From Natrinema salaciae (GTDB lineage Archaea > Halobacteriota > Halobacteria > Halobacteriales > Natrialbaceae): a DNA stretch of 64,000 bases. The notes beneath the pieces were generated by a model. That model was not told where the DNA came from, did not search any database, and saw nothing but the letters and a program-made list of their open reading frames with translations. The DNA lies in contig NZ_FOFD01000007.1 in NCBI RefSeq assembly GCF_900110865.1, positions 220,074 through 284,073 on the forward strand. The letters are read 5' to 3'. The position numbers and the translations under genes are program-made. Positions 36,556 to 45,465 of this stretch are shown here, in pieces; position 1 is the first letter of the stretch; each line of letters opens with the position of its first letter.

Positions 36556-38639
36556 GCGACGGAACCGAGTCCCCGAGCGGCGTCGATCGGCGAACCCTCC
36601 TCGGGACGCTCGCCGGCATCGGCGGGGCCGCCGTCGCCGGCTGTTCGGCGCTCGAACGCGACCGCGACGGCGAGACGAACGTACTCGACGAAGAGAGGGC
36701 CCGGGAGTTGGCGACGCGGTTCGCGCCGACGCTGTACTTCGACGCGCGCGAGCCGTGGTTTCCGACGGACCCGCGGCCGTACGCGAGCGAGCGCGACGGC
36801 GAGACCGTCGTCAGCGGGTTCGACGCGTTCGACGGCTATCACGAACGGCAGAGCGACGGAGAGCCGCCGGACCCGACGGTGTTCTACCGTGCCGTCGAGT
36901 ACGCGGACTCGCCGCTCGCCGCGGTGCAGTTCTGGTGCTACTCCGTGTTCGACCAGTTCACGACCAACTTCCACTGGCACGACTGGGAGGTGTTGCACGT
37001 CTTCGTGGACACGGAGACCGGCGACCCGCAGCTGTACGTCGCCAGCTCCCACTCCCGGTCCGTTCCCAACAACGAGTTCCTGGACCCGGATCCCGCCACG
37101 CCGCCCCGCATCCTCGCAGAGCTCGGCTCCCACTCGAGCACCCTCTCGGTCAACGACGTTCCCGACCGCTTCCAGCGGTTCGCCGTCGAGGATCTGCTGG
37201 CGGACATCACGAACACGGCGATCGAGGGCGTCGACGACCTCGCCGCGATCCCGCTGGCGTACGGACTGCCGCGCGACGAGGGATCGCGGCTCCCCTATCT
37301 CGTCCCGGAGTACGAGGGCGCGCCGATATACGAGCACGAGGCCTTGCCCGCCGTCACCCGCGACTCGCTGATCGACGCCGACCTCACCGTCCGGTCGCTC
37401 GACGCGCTGACGTCGCCGCCGACGGACCTCCCGGAACGGGAGCCCGGACTCACGTTCCGCCACCGCGAGCGGGAGGACGAGGCCGACGTCGAGTACGATC
37501 TCCTCCCGATCGACGACGTCGCGCACATCGCGGCGTTTCTCGGTCCGCAGTTGAGCTTCGAGTTCGCGGTTCCGAAGGCGGTCGAAGACGCGGTCGCCGG
37601 CCACATCACGACGACCGGGACGCCGTGGAGCCAGCCCCGCTACGAGAACCCGGCCGCGGACATCACCGCGCCCAACCACCGGGCCGCGCTGGCCGACCGC
37701 TACGACGCCATCGGCGACCCGGCGCCGATCAACACCGTCGTCACCCGCGTCACGGAGGCCGTCGCGACCGACGACGCGCCGGCCGACGAAGGGCTGACCA
37801 CCACCGAGACGAGCCTCGAGTCGGTCGTCCTGCTCGAGAGCGACCCCGAGGCGATCCCGACGTTCGGCGGCGTCGCCGTCGCTCGGGACGTCCCGGCGGG
37901 CGACCACCGGCTGACGGTCAACGGGGCCGGGCGAGCGCCACACAGCGAGCGCGTCACCGTCGCTGACGACGGGACCGCGACGGCGGCCGGCGTCGGCGGC
38001 GAGATTCCGCTGGTCGCCCACGACCGCGCGACGAAGCTGGAAGTCGGCGGCGGGGACGCCGAGACCGATCTCTCGAGGGTGGCCGTCGAAGACGACTTCG
38101 CCGGCCGGCTGTACGAATCGTCGGTCGACGGGAGCGATGCGGTCTACGTCCACACCGGCGGCGCGTACACGACCGAGGTCCGGGACGGCGACGACGCCGT
38201 CGGTGCCTACCGGGTCAACCCGGACCCCGCGAGCGAGTCGCCGGTCCGCATCGAGCGGCCGGAGACCGGGACGGCGTCGCTTTCGGAGTTCGTAGCGGAT
38301 ATCGCCGAAGAGACGCAGGCGGCGGTCGCGGCGCTCGCGGACGAAGACGGAGACACCGCCGACGATGACGACGGCTCGTCGAACGGCGTCACCGGGCTCG
38401 AGCGGGCGCTCGCGGCCGTGGCCGAGTCCGCACAGCGGGCCGCCGAGCGGGCGCGCGACGGCGAGCGAGGAAACACCGAGAACCAGCTCGAGGCCGTCCG
38501 CGAGCGCCTCGATCGGGCGGCGAACCGGCTCGAGGATGCGCGCGGGGAGCTGCCGGCGTCGCTCTCGAACGCGACGGAGAAGCGGCTGGCGCAGGCCGAC
38601 CGGCGCGCCGAACAGGCGCGAAACGCCGAAACGCTCTGA
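36552..38639 (+). CDS. Large Tat-exported lipoprotein with Vps62/NPP1-like region
   Basis: The 695-residue protein starts at GTG 36552 with a Tat signal (RRTLLGTLAGIGGAAVAGC) and lipobox Cys. Residues about 50-190 (FAPTLYFDAREPWFPTDPRPY ... FHWHDWEVLHVFVDTETGDPQLYVASSHSRS) resemble the fold seen in Vps62 and NPP1-like proteins, which has a His-Asp-Trp-Glu core; this link is tentative. A middle beta-rich region follows, then a long Ala/Glu/Arg-rich helical tail (from about 600) that may form a coiled coil. It is probably anchored to the outer face of the membrane. Confidence 0.78.
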   Translation: MSDGTESPSGVDRRTLLGTLAGIGGAAVAGCSALERDRDGETNVLDEERARELATRFAPTLYFDAREPWFPTDPRPYASERDGETVVSGFDAFDGYHERQSDGEPPDPTVFYRAVEYADSPLAAVQFWCYSVFDQFTTNFHWHDWEVLHVFVDTETGDPQLYVASSHSRSVPNNEFLDPDPATPPRILAELGSHSSTLSVNDVPDRFQRFAVEDLLADITNTAIEGVDDLAAIPLAYGLPRDEGSRLPYLVPEYEGAPIYEHEALPAVTRDSLIDADLTVRSLDALTSPPTDLPEREPGLTFRHREREDEADVEYDLLPIDDVAHIAAFLGPQLSFEFAVPKAVEDAVAGHITTTGTPWSQPRYENPAADITAPNHRAALADRYDAIGDPAPINTVVTRVTEAVATDDAPADEGLTTTETSLESVVLLESDPEAIPTFGGVAVARDVPAGDHRLTVNGAGRAPHSERVTVADDGTATAAGVGGEIPLVAHDRATKLEVGGGDAETDLSRVAVEDDFAGRLYESSVDGSDAVYVHTGGAYTTEVRDGDDAVGAYRVNPDPASESPVRIERPETGTASLSEFVADIAEETQAAVAALADEDGDTADDDDGSSNGVTGLERALAAVAESAQRAAERARDGERGNTENQLEAVRERLDRAANRLEDARGELPASLSNATEKRLAQADRRAEQARNAETL

Positions 38640-38957
38640 TCGATGGCGGGCAGGCGGACGACGCCGATCGGGGATACTGTCGGATTACCATCGGGGGCGC
38701 GCCTCTCCCGAGGGTGAACTCAGTGCCGAAGATACAGAAGCATCGCTTTCGGCCCTGTTGGCCCCCTCAAACGGCGGTTGGTTTTGGCGAGCGTGCTGAA
38801 CACATAGCGCAAACTCGGCACGGAATTCCCTCGAGATGGATGGGGTTCGGGTCGCGTGGTACAGGTGACGCGTTCAGCGCGTCGGCATCGGTTATTGCAG
38901 CGGTTCCGCGCGTGAGTCGCACCCCGGTTATATGTTGTTGGCACGGGAACCATCTCC
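38640..38957 (+). other. 318-base gap; promoter of the small zinc-ribbon gene at its end
   Basis: No gene is supported. GGTTATATG (38926-38934) is a clear TATA-like box 24-32 bases before ATG 38958. The segment GAAGATACAGAAGCATCGCTTTCGG (38719-38743) has the look of insertion-sequence debris, but I could not match it to a named element. Confidence 0.4.
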
Positions 38958-39137
38958 ATGGCTCACGCCCCAGAACTCCCGGAAAAGTACGTTTGCACGG
39001 CCTGCCAGACGATGCACGCCGGCACGGTCTCCGCACGAACCGATAGCGGTCACCAGTACGATGCACCTGCGAAGTGTGGCTGCTGCGGCGAGACGGAGCT
39101 GGTCGCCGAGAAAAACTGGCCGCACTTCAAGCAATAG
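38958..39137 (+). CDS. 59-residue zinc-ribbon protein
   Basis: This short gene encodes MAHAPELPEKYVCTACQTMH and, further on, AKCGCCGETELVAEKNWPHF. Cysteine pairs CTAC and CGCC would bind zinc. The strong leaderless TATA box upstream and the normal codon use support a real gene despite its size. Function unknown. Confidence 0.75.
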   Translation: MAHAPELPEKYVCTACQTMHAGTVSARTDSGHQYDAPAKCGCCGETELVAEKNWPHFKQ

Positions 39138-39244
39138 CGACTCGAGACAGTTCTCGAGACGAGTCGGTACCGACGATTGATAGTTGATGGAGATGCTGTC
39201 GAGCAGTTCGTATCTGCAGATAGCTGCTGGCACGTCCCTCTTGT

Positions 39245-39346
39245 GCGGGCAGTCACGAACGCGCCGGATTTCTCCTTGATAGCGGCGTTCGCCACCTCGT
39301 TCATGTTCCGCTGCTGGTAACGGTCGTTGTCCAATCGCGCATTCCG
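39245..39346 (-). pseudogene. Fragment of an IS5-type transposase C-terminus
   Basis: A short frame on the minus strand reads NARLDNDRYQQRNMNEVANAAIK followed by EKSGAFVTAR. This resembles the conserved C-terminal stretch of haloarchaeal IS5-group transposases (Arg-Trp-His-Gln-Arg-Asn-...-Glu-...-Lys). The homology stops on both sides, so it is a degraded remnant. No terminal repeats were found. The rest of the gap 39,138-39,464 shows only the promoter CTTATATG (39434-39441) of the next gene. Confidence 0.55.
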
Positions 39347-39464
39347 TGCTCCGTGGAGTGGACTGCCCGTGGAGAGATATCGTATCGAATCACTGCTGCG
39401 GACAATTACGGCCCCGCGATCCGTTCTGCAGGGACTTATATGTTCGAACGCCAACAACCATACT

Positions 39465-40139
39465 ATGGCTATCGTTGCAGAGATCCTCCTTTCGGAGAGG
39501 TCGCTCCCGCTCGTTGGTCTCGCGAGATCGATTCCGAGCGGTGAGATTTCGCTACCCCATTCGATTCCGCTGGAGAGCTGGAACTGCCTCATGGTCAGTG
39601 TCGACGCCGATTCACGGGAGGCGTTCGAACGTGAACTCGACGCCCAAGACGAGATCCGTGAGACGACGACGATCGGGAAGACCGGCGACGGCTGGTTCTA
39701 CCAGGTGTTCATCGACGGCGATTCGTTACGGGTCGACGGCTGTGATCCCGATGCGTTCGAGGGCGCACTCCTCGAGGCGACGATTACCGGCGACGGCTGG
39801 CGAGAACGGAAGGTTTTCGCCGACTACGACGCGTTCACGATCTTTCGCGACCGATGCGAACTGAACGACCTGCCGGTGGAACTGCTGAGCATCGATTCGG
39901 ACCCCGACGACCCGGACGAACGCACTCAGTTCGGCCTCACCGACAGACAGTACACCGCGCTGACGCTCGCGTTCTCTCGTGGATACTACGACTCGCCACG
40001 GCGCACGTCGACCGCCCAACTCGCCGACGAACTCGACATTTCCGCGGCATCGGTGTCGAATCTCCTCCGCCGAGCCGAACACCAACTCGTGAAACAGACG
40101 CTCGGACCGGACCCCTATATAAACGGGCTTACTGCCTAG
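39465..40139 (+). CDS. HTH_10 (bacterioopsin-activator type) regulator
   Basis: The 224-residue protein has an N-terminal domain with beta strands (SWNCLMVSVDADSREAFERELDAQDEIRETTTIGKTGDGWFYQVFIDGDSL) and a C-terminal HTH_10 (FGLTDRQYTALTLAFSRGYYDSPRRTSTAQLADELDISAASVSNLLRRAEHQL). ATG 39465 is chosen because CTTATATG (39434-39441) lies 24-31 bases upstream. It precedes an SDR gene by 35 bases on the same strand, and control of that enzyme is likely. Confidence 0.88.
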   Translation: MAIVAEILLSERSLPLVGLARSIPSGEISLPHSIPLESWNCLMVSVDADSREAFERELDAQDEIRETTTIGKTGDGWFYQVFIDGDSLRVDGCDPDAFEGALLEATITGDGWRERKVFADYDAFTIFRDRCELNDLPVELLSIDSDPDDPDERTQFGLTDRQYTALTLAFSRGYYDSPRRTSTAQLADELDISAASVSNLLRRAEHQLVKQTLGPDPYINGLTA

Positions 40140-40177
40140 CATAACAGCCACCTCTATCCCGCGAAAACGAACAGGTG

Positions 40178-40960
40178 ATGTCACAAACCGACGATTCGAC
40201 GAGCGACGAGCAGGGCACGATGCCACTCACTGAATCGGTTGCGATCGTCACTGGCGCGTCCTCAGGAATCGGAGCAGCGACCGCAACGGCGCTCGCTGCC
40301 GAAGGTGCAACAGTCGTCCTCGCGGCCCGTCGCGTCGACAAACTCGAAGCGCTCGCCGACCGAATCGAGACGGACGGTGGCGACGCCCTCGTCGTTCAGA
40401 CAGACGTCACCGACGAGGACGATATCGACTCGCTCGTCCAGACGGTCACTGACGAGTACGAACGGATCGATATCCTCGTCAACAACGCCGGCGTCATGCT
40501 CCTCGAACCACTCGAGCGCGCCGACCGGTCGAACTTCAGACAGATGGTCGAGGTCAATCTCATCGGTCTCATGAACCTCACGCACGCCGTGGTGCCGATC
40601 ATGCGGGAGCAAGGCGAAGGCCACGTCGTCAACGTCTCCTCAGTCGCCGGTCGGATGACAAACGCGTTCTCGAGCGGATACAACGCCACGAAGTTCGGCG
40701 TCAACGGCTTCACCGACGCTGTGCGCAAGGAGGTCTCGGCCGACGGCGTCCGGACCACGATCATCGAACCAGGTGCAGTCGATACGGAACTCCCGACACA
40801 CATTCCGGACGACCAAGTCCTCGAACAATTCAGCGAGATGGATCTGCCGACCCTCGAGGCCGACGATATCGCCCGTGCGATCACCTACGCCACCACGCAA
40901 CCACAACACGTGGACATCAACGAAATGCTAATTCGGCCAACCGGCCAGACGAGCCTCTGA
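40178..40960 (+). CDS. Short-chain dehydrogenase/reductase
   Basis: The 260-residue classical SDR has nucleotide motif TGASSGIG, acidic-strand DVTDEDD, NNAG in ILVNNAGVM, catalytic Ser in VNVSSVAGR and YxxxK in SGYNATKFG. The Ala-Arg-Arg after the second strand (LAARRVDKLEAL) suggests NADP(H) preference. The substrate is unknown. ATG 40178 follows a GTG at 40175. It lies directly after the HTH_10 gene and is probably co-regulated with it. Confidence 0.92.
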   Translation: MSQTDDSTSDEQGTMPLTESVAIVTGASSGIGAATATALAAEGATVVLAARRVDKLEALADRIETDGGDALVVQTDVTDEDDIDSLVQTVTDEYERIDILVNNAGVMLLEPLERADRSNFRQMVEVNLIGLMNLTHAVVPIMREQGEGHVVNVSSVAGRMTNAFSSGYNATKFGVNGFTDAVRKEVSADGVRTTIIEPGAVDTELPTHIPDDQVLEQFSEMDLPTLEADDIARAITYATTQPQHVDINEMLIRPTGQTSL

Positions 40961-41260
40961 TACTCGTCGTTCCTCCCCGGTGAGAGCGACCGTCCCGGCG
41001 CTGCTCGAGCGCGAACCCATCCCGCTCGAGGACGTGGCGGGACGCTCGACTATGAACGGATTTCGGGGACGTCATCGCAGGCGCTCATCGCCGGGGTCGC
41101 TTTGGTACACCCATTTTCGAAACTAAAAAGCGCCGTTGCTCGATCTAACTCGTAGAAAACAGCGGAAACGAGAGTGGTGCCGCGATGGAACCAGCGAAGG
41201 GATCGCGACCGGTGGGCGCGCGCCGCAAAGCCAGCGGAGGAGGATATACAACAGTGCGCG
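40961..41260. other. 300-base gap with homology to the sequence before the second nuclease gene
   Basis: No gene is seen. The last 45 bases (41215-41260: GGTGGGCGCGC...CCAGCGGAGGAGGATATAC) correspond to the sequence before the second nuclease copy (58883-58927: GATGGGCGCAC...CCAGCGGAGGAATATATATA). The duplicated segment therefore includes the promoter. Confidence 0.5.
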
Positions 41261-41659
41261 ATGCGCGTGGTCCGCGTGAACCGCTCGACGCGGGCGAATC
41301 ACTTCGGGACCGCCGTCGAGAAACGGATGGCCGAAAAGCGTCGGTTCGATCTCGAGCGGGCGAGCTGGCACGACGCGAGATTCGGGAACGGCACGCCCGT
41401 CGAGATCAAGTCGACGATGCACGAGCACGCTGACGGTCAGCCGGGCAACTGGAAGGTCTACCGAGAGTACCACAAGAAGCTCCAGCGTCGCGACGGCTGG
41501 TATTGTTTCGTCGTCTACCGACCACATGGGCGCTCTGGCTGTACGGTTCTTCGTGATAAGATGGTCCGCTCGAGCGATCTCCCGCTACTCCGGTGGCACG
41601 GCAGCGGTGATCACCGTGGGACCCAGCAGACGACGATCTCGATTGGTGCCGTTCTCTAA
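41261..41659 (+). CDS. PD-(D/E)XK nuclease-like protein, orphan copy outside the provirus
   Basis: The 132-residue protein matches about nine in ten residues of the provirus protein at 58,928. Motif pieces are GTAVEKRM (helix Glu), WHDARFGNGTPVEIKS (Asp then Glu-x-Lys) and DGWYCFVVYRPHG, a layout compatible with a small PD-(D/E)XK or Hjc-like nuclease. GGATATAC upstream provides a TATA-like box; a GTG at 41273 could be the leaderless start. It lies 1.4 kb left of the integrase operon, so it is either element DNA or a remnant of a related element. Confidence 0.72.
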   Translation: MRVVRVNRSTRANHFGTAVEKRMAEKRRFDLERASWHDARFGNGTPVEIKSTMHEHADGQPGNWKVYREYHKKLQRRDGWYCFVVYRPHGRSGCTVLRDKMVRSSDLPLLRWHGSGDHRGTQQTTISIGAVL

Positions 41660-41822
41660 CGAAGGTGTGCACTCCATATTTATATAATTAACTAGGCAAG
41701 TATATAGTTCATAATCATCCACAATAGATCGAGGCCCCTTCGTATAAAATATCTCCCCGGACATTCTGGTGAAGAAGACAGTAACAAAATATAATGAAAA
41801 CCAACTACCATTTCTGAGCGCA

Positions 41823-42656
41823 ATGTCCGGAAACAATGGTCGTGGTCGACGGAACGTACTCAAGAAAATTGGTGGAACAACTATCGCGGGAAGCCTACTC
41901 TTCGCAGGAACGGGAGCGGCTGAGAATGGCGACAATGAACCAGTTAACAGGAATATTTCGGAAGGTGAGTTAGATACTGGTGTGGCAACTGCAACGCTCA
42001 GCAGTAACTCGCTGACGACGCAATCCAACGGCACGCAACCGGTCACGATCCAGTCTAACGATGTTAACACATCGAACGTGACCGACGTTGCGCATTTCAG
42101 CACCGATCTTGACCTGACGAACGGGTCTGGGACTGTTGACTACGGTACTGCGGAAGGCCATTTGACGCTCTACCGTGCAGTGGATCAGATCGATGATGAG
42201 TACGTGTACTTCATCTGGCACCACCTGACGGCTTATCCCGAGGGGGGAACCGGATATACGGTGTCAATCCAGGAGATGGAAGCTCACGTCGACGTAACGG
42301 ACGACGATTTCCGAGTCATTGACTTTGATCCGAAGTCTTCAGAATCGATTGATGAAAAAGAGCACACGTTTAGTGCTAGCGTGACGCTCCCGAACGGATC
42401 CGGTGCTAGCGTCGGCGGCAATTATTATGTCAAGGATGGCACAGTATATCCAAAGAATTTCGACCAAGGCTCTGGAGGCGAATTCGGTGTGTACTTTGAT
42501 GGCGACGGTGATAACGCCCAAAGCGTCACATCGATGAATGGTGTTTGCGAAATCCGGTCCGAGACAGAAATTACCGACGATACCTACGCATGGCCGGCTT
42601 ATGCGATGGACCCAAAACTCCGTGTTGCGGCCGACGGACACGTCGATCCGTGGTAG
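41823..42656 (+). CDS. Tat-exported protein of unknown function
   Basis: The 277-residue protein starts at ATG 41823 with a Tat signal (GRGRRNVLKKIGGTTIAGSLLFAGTGAAE). The mature part is Thr/Asn/Ser-rich with beta-strand character (DYGTAEGHLTLYRAVDQIDDEYVYFIWHHLTAYPEGG). Base composition is AT-richer than the chromosome, which suggests transfer. AAATATAAT (41786-41794) is a TATA-like box about 30 bases upstream. No family was recognised. Confidence 0.7.
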   Translation: MSGNNGRGRRNVLKKIGGTTIAGSLLFAGTGAAENGDNEPVNRNISEGELDTGVATATLSSNSLTTQSNGTQPVTIQSNDVNTSNVTDVAHFSTDLDLTNGSGTVDYGTAEGHLTLYRAVDQIDDEYVYFIWHHLTAYPEGGTGYTVSIQEMEAHVDVTDDDFRVIDFDPKSSESIDEKEHTFSASVTLPNGSGASVGGNYYVKDGTVYPKNFDQGSGGEFGVYFDGDGDNAQSVTSMNGVCEIRSETEITDDTYAWPAYAMDPKLRVAADGHVDPW

Positions 42657-42691
42657 TTCAGTAATCTATCGTTTTTTATCGCAACCAAAGC

Positions 42692-42964
42692 TCACAATTC
42701 GTCGTACGTACGTATCTGAGACGGTTTTGTTCGAGCGGTCACAGTATCCCATAGAGGGGACGCTGGCCTCGAGACACGAATCCCACCGCCGAGGCCAGCG
42801 TCGGAGCCGCGACTCAGTCGGATGTCGGAATCACAGTCGCCGCAGCGATGGGCTTGGTCGTCGTCACCGAAGACGCGACGGAACCGATCAGTGACGTGAG
42901 TACCACAGTGGAGACACGTCGATCGATCGACCGTTGACCACGGGGCGATCGTCACGCAGACCAC
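42692..42964 (-). CDS. Small zinc-ribbon protein, DUF7563-like
   Basis: The predicted protein of 90 residues contains TCLHCGTHVTDRFRRVFGDDDQ followed by HRCGDCDSDI, two Cys pairs around a Val-Thr-x-Arg-Phe-x-Arg-Val-Phe-Gly-Asp core typical of the haloarchaeal family I recall as DUF7563. The start is uncertain: only GTG codons (42964 and 42955) precede the motif. Such proteins are frequent on proviruses and plasmids. Confidence 0.65.
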   Translation of the reverse strand: MVCVTIAPWSTVDRSTCLHCGTHVTDRFRRVFGDDDQAHRCGDCDSDIRLSRGSDAGLGGGIRVSRPASPLWDTVTARTKPSQIRTYDEL

Positions 42965-43099
42965 CCCGTAGAGCGGCCGCTACATGTGAGGAAAGGTGGG
43001 AAAAAGGATATGTATCCAGTGGGCCGGCGCAGCGCGGAGATGCCGCTATTATCGATACCCTCGGTGGCTTCTATACGCCGATTTCGATTTTTGTATGAT

Positions 43100-44176
43100 T
43101 CAGTTGTCATTGGCAGATAGGGAGAGTTGATTCACGAGCGGGCGACGGCGCTCTTCCATCCGATCTCGGAGGCGTCGACGCCGCTCGTGTGGGTCGGCTT
43201 TGTCGTAGTGTTGTTCGATCGTCTTCACGCTCGCATTGACCCGCTCGGCAACGTCTTCCGGCGGCCATCCGCGGTTTAGAAACCACGTGATCGAACCAGT
43301 CCGTATCTGGTGCGGTGACCGAGAACTCGGGCACTTACTACAGTGACCGTACTCTGTGTACTGGCACGCGTCCCGCTCCCGCCCGTGTGGACACGGCTCG
43401 AAATTACAGGGGAGAGTCGCAAGGTAACTCCAAACCCGGAGCGTGTTACTATTCGGGCGACCCTGGGCGCTCGCGAGGAACGGCTGTCGACCGTGGTCGT
43501 CGTGGACATCGTATCGGTCGTTCTGCAGATACTCCCGAAGGACAGCCGCGGTTTCGTCCGTAAGCGCAACCGGACGCTCACCGCCGAGTTTGTTCTTCAG
43601 CGCCGTCCCGGTATCGGGGCGGTGGCGGAAGTCGACGTACGGATTCTCGCCGAGTTCGACATCACGGAGATCGAGCGCCCGGAGGCCACCCTGTCTCGCG
43701 CCGGTGAACCAAGCTAGCTCGAGAAACGCGTGAGCGCGCGTCCCGTACTTCGTCTCGCTGTTCCGGTAGAACTCGAGCAACGCGGCCGCGTCCTCAGTGT
43801 GGAGCTTCGTATCGTTCGATCGATCCTCCGGGTCGAGATCAGGAATTCGGACCGCGTCGGCCAGCCCATCCTCGACGGCACCGAGGTCCTCGAGAAACTC
43901 GGCGAGTTGCGTCAGCGTCCACATCTCGCCCTCGAGGGTGGCCGGGGCGACATCCGACGCCCGGATTTCGTAGTACTCGTCCATATCGTACGGGCGCAAC
44001 TCACCCACGGTCTCGATGCCGATCGACTCGCACCACTCGATCCAGAGCTTGAGTCGGTACTCCCATCCGTGAAGGCTCCCCTCGGTCGAATCGGGTTCCC
44101 GTCGGCGAAGATACCGGCGGACCGCCTCGCGAGGGGTGAAGTCCTCGGGTTCGGGCCGGCGGCGGTCCCTACTCAT
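43100..44176 (-). CDS. int: Tyrosine recombinase / provirus integrase
   Basis: The 358-residue protein has an N-terminal SAM-like core-binding domain (about 15-105) and a catalytic domain with Arg161 (GARQGGLRAL), the His289-x2-Arg292 box in SPHQIRTGSI and nucleophile Tyr324 (QHYDKAD). Between residues 255 and 285 lies a Cys/His cluster (CNFEPCPHGRERDAC...CSKC) common to haloarchaeal virus integrases, perhaps a zinc site. It should carry out site-specific integration and excision. ATG 44176 lies eight bases inside the 3' end of the upstream gene, so it is the last gene of a three-gene operon like int-orf2-orf3 of SNJ2. Confidence 0.92.
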   Translation of the reverse strand: MSRDRRRPEPEDFTPREAVRRYLRRREPDSTEGSLHGWEYRLKLWIEWCESIGIETVGELRPYDMDEYYEIRASDVAPATLEGEMWTLTQLAEFLEDLGAVEDGLADAVRIPDLDPEDRSNDTKLHTEDAAALLEFYRNSETKYGTRAHAFLELAWFTGARQGGLRALDLRDVELGENPYVDFRHRPDTGTALKNKLGGERPVALTDETAAVLREYLQNDRYDVHDDHGRQPFLASAQGRPNSNTLRVWSYLATLPCNFEPCPHGRERDACQYTEYGHCSKCPSSRSPHQIRTGSITWFLNRGWPPEDVAERVNASVKTIEQHYDKADPHERRRRLRDRMEERRRPLVNQLSLSANDN

Positions 44177-44504
44177 CACGATCACCACCGTTCCAGTTCT
44201 CCGGGCTGCCCCAGCGGAACTGCGGGTGATCGTCCTCGAGCTGGTCGCGCTCGAAAAGCCGATCCTGAATCCACGTCTGCAGCGCGGGTCCGGACCGATC
44301 GTGCGGCTGGTGGTCCGGCATGTGATGTTCGTCGACGCGAGCCGAGAGGTCGTCGAGACAGGCGACCATCTCGACGAGGACCGCGTTCTGGTAGCGCATC
44401 TCCGTCGCGATCGCCTCGAGGGCCTCGGTCTGTCGTTCGACCGCATCGGCTTGCCGCTCGAGGACTTCGAGTTGCGCCTCCAGGGCGAGGAACTCGTCAC
44501 TCAT
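44169..44504 (-). CDS. Coiled-coil accessory protein of the integrase operon (SNJ2 Orf2-like position)
   Basis: The 111-residue protein has a long N-terminal coiled coil (MSDEFLALEAQLEVLERQADAVERQTEALEAIATEMRYQNAVLVEMVACL) and a polar C-terminus. It overlaps the integrase start by eight bases and the stop of the PadR-like gene by eight. In SNJ2 the equivalent small genes modulate recombination; that role here is inferred by position. GTG 44513 is a possible alternative start. Confidence 0.75.
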   Translation of the reverse strand: MSDEFLALEAQLEVLERQADAVERQTEALEAIATEMRYQNAVLVEMVACLDDLSARVDEHHMPDHQPHDRSGPALQTWIQDRLFERDQLEDDHPQFRWGSPENWNGGDRDE

Positions 44505-44910
44505 TCCGACCACCGTCGGTCACACCAATTTCGATCTCGAAGGTATCTGCGAGGCGCTCGACGCGCTGGCGTAGCAGCCTCCGGCCATCGCCCGTGAGCG
44601 TGTACTCGTTCGTTCGCTTGTCGAATGCGGACTTCTCGACGAGCCCGCGCTCCACGAGCGTATCGAGGTTCGAATACAGCCGTCCGTGGTTCACCTCACC
44701 GTATTGGGGCTCGAGGTGACGCTTGATCGCGAGCCCGTAACTGGTCTCGTCATCGTGCTCGAGGCGAGCGATTGCCTCCAGGGTGTCACGCTGGAACCCG
44801 GTGAGATCACCCCACGTCGTGCCGCCGTCGGCCACAAGTCGCTGGTCAGAAACGGTCGATGCGTCTGTCGTGTCGGGGCTTTCAAGACCCCGCGAACTGT
44901 CGTCGTACAT
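44497..44910 (-). CDS. PadR-family regulator of the integrase operon (SNJ2 Orf3-like position)
   Basis: The 137-residue protein has an acidic lead of about 35 residues and then a PadR winged helix (FQRDTLEAIARLEHDDETSYGLAIKRHLEPQYGEVNHGRLYSNLDTLVERGLVEKSAFDKRTNEYTLTGDG). It is closely related to the chromosomal PadR gene at 27,372. It starts the operon with the coiled-coil protein and integrase and may act as both transcription factor and recombination directionality factor, as proposed for SNJ2-type elements. ATG 44955 would add 15 Pro/Gly/Arg-rich residues and is less likely. Confidence 0.83.
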   Translation of the reverse strand: MYDDSSRGLESPDTTDASTVSDQRLVADGGTTWGDLTGFQRDTLEAIARLEHDDETSYGLAIKRHLEPQYGEVNHGRLYSNLDTLVERGLVEKSAFDKRTNEYTLTGDGRRLLRQRVERLADTFEIEIGVTDGGRNE

Positions 44911-45144
44911 GGCTTGCGTGCCTGGTTTACGCGAGCCGCGCGGACCCGGTGCCATCAACACCGGCCCGCATTTTCCGAACGGACCCAACGGACAGTCGGG
45001 TCCACGTGAAACTCGCGTTACCAAACCAGTCTCTACCCTATGGTAATAAAACCATTCACTGATTAGTTTCACTTTTGAGCGTGTTTGGATGTGCCAGCAA
45101 CGCACACCGGGGCATGTAAACGGTAAGTCTTCGATTCGCCGGTA

Positions 45145-45411
45145 ATGAGACACCGGGGGGAGTGGATGCAGTTGCCAACCGATGACTACATCCTCGAAAC
45201 TCTCGACACCGGACTCGGACTTACTCCTGCAGTAATTGCCTGGAACATCGACAAGGGAAGAACGACAGTCCAAAAGCGGCTCAACCCGCTCGCTTCTGCA
45301 GGGCTTATCGAACGAGTTGACGAGAAAGGTTACTACAGAATCACTGACGACGGTCACGCCTATCTCGAGGGGGATCTCGACGCGAGCGAACTCGAGCCTG
45401 CCGAGGACTGA
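45145..45411 (+). CDS. PhiH1-like winged-helix repressor
   Basis: The 88-residue protein reads MRHRGEWMQLPTDDYILETLDTGLGLTPAVIAWNIDKGRTTVQKRLNPLASAGLIERVDEKGYYRITDDG, the winged-helix pattern of the repressor of phage PhiH1 and related haloarchaeal regulators. It is divergent from the integrase operon across about 230 bases, the place expected for a lysogeny control region. CTATGGTAATAAAACC (45038-45053) is the most AT-rich part of that interval. It probably represses the integrase and/or lytic genes. Confidence 0.88.
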   Translation: MRHRGEWMQLPTDDYILETLDTGLGLTPAVIAWNIDKGRTTVQKRLNPLASAGLIERVDEKGYYRITDDGHAYLEGDLDASELEPAED

Positions 45412-45465
45412 CGCGTTCGATGCGGAGCGAACGCTTATCACCGTCTTTGCCCTACGGGAAACTAT

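Noticed and set aside
39050..39592. 180-codon minus-strand frame as an intact gene
   Set aside because: Only about 33 codons resemble a transposase; the rest is antisense to the zinc-ribbon and regulator genes.
42960..43100. attL or tRNA-Met target beside the integrase
   Set aside because: SNJ2 uses a tRNA-Met gene, but no cloverleaf was found here, and no direct repeat of 10 bases or more could be matched to the region after 59,335.
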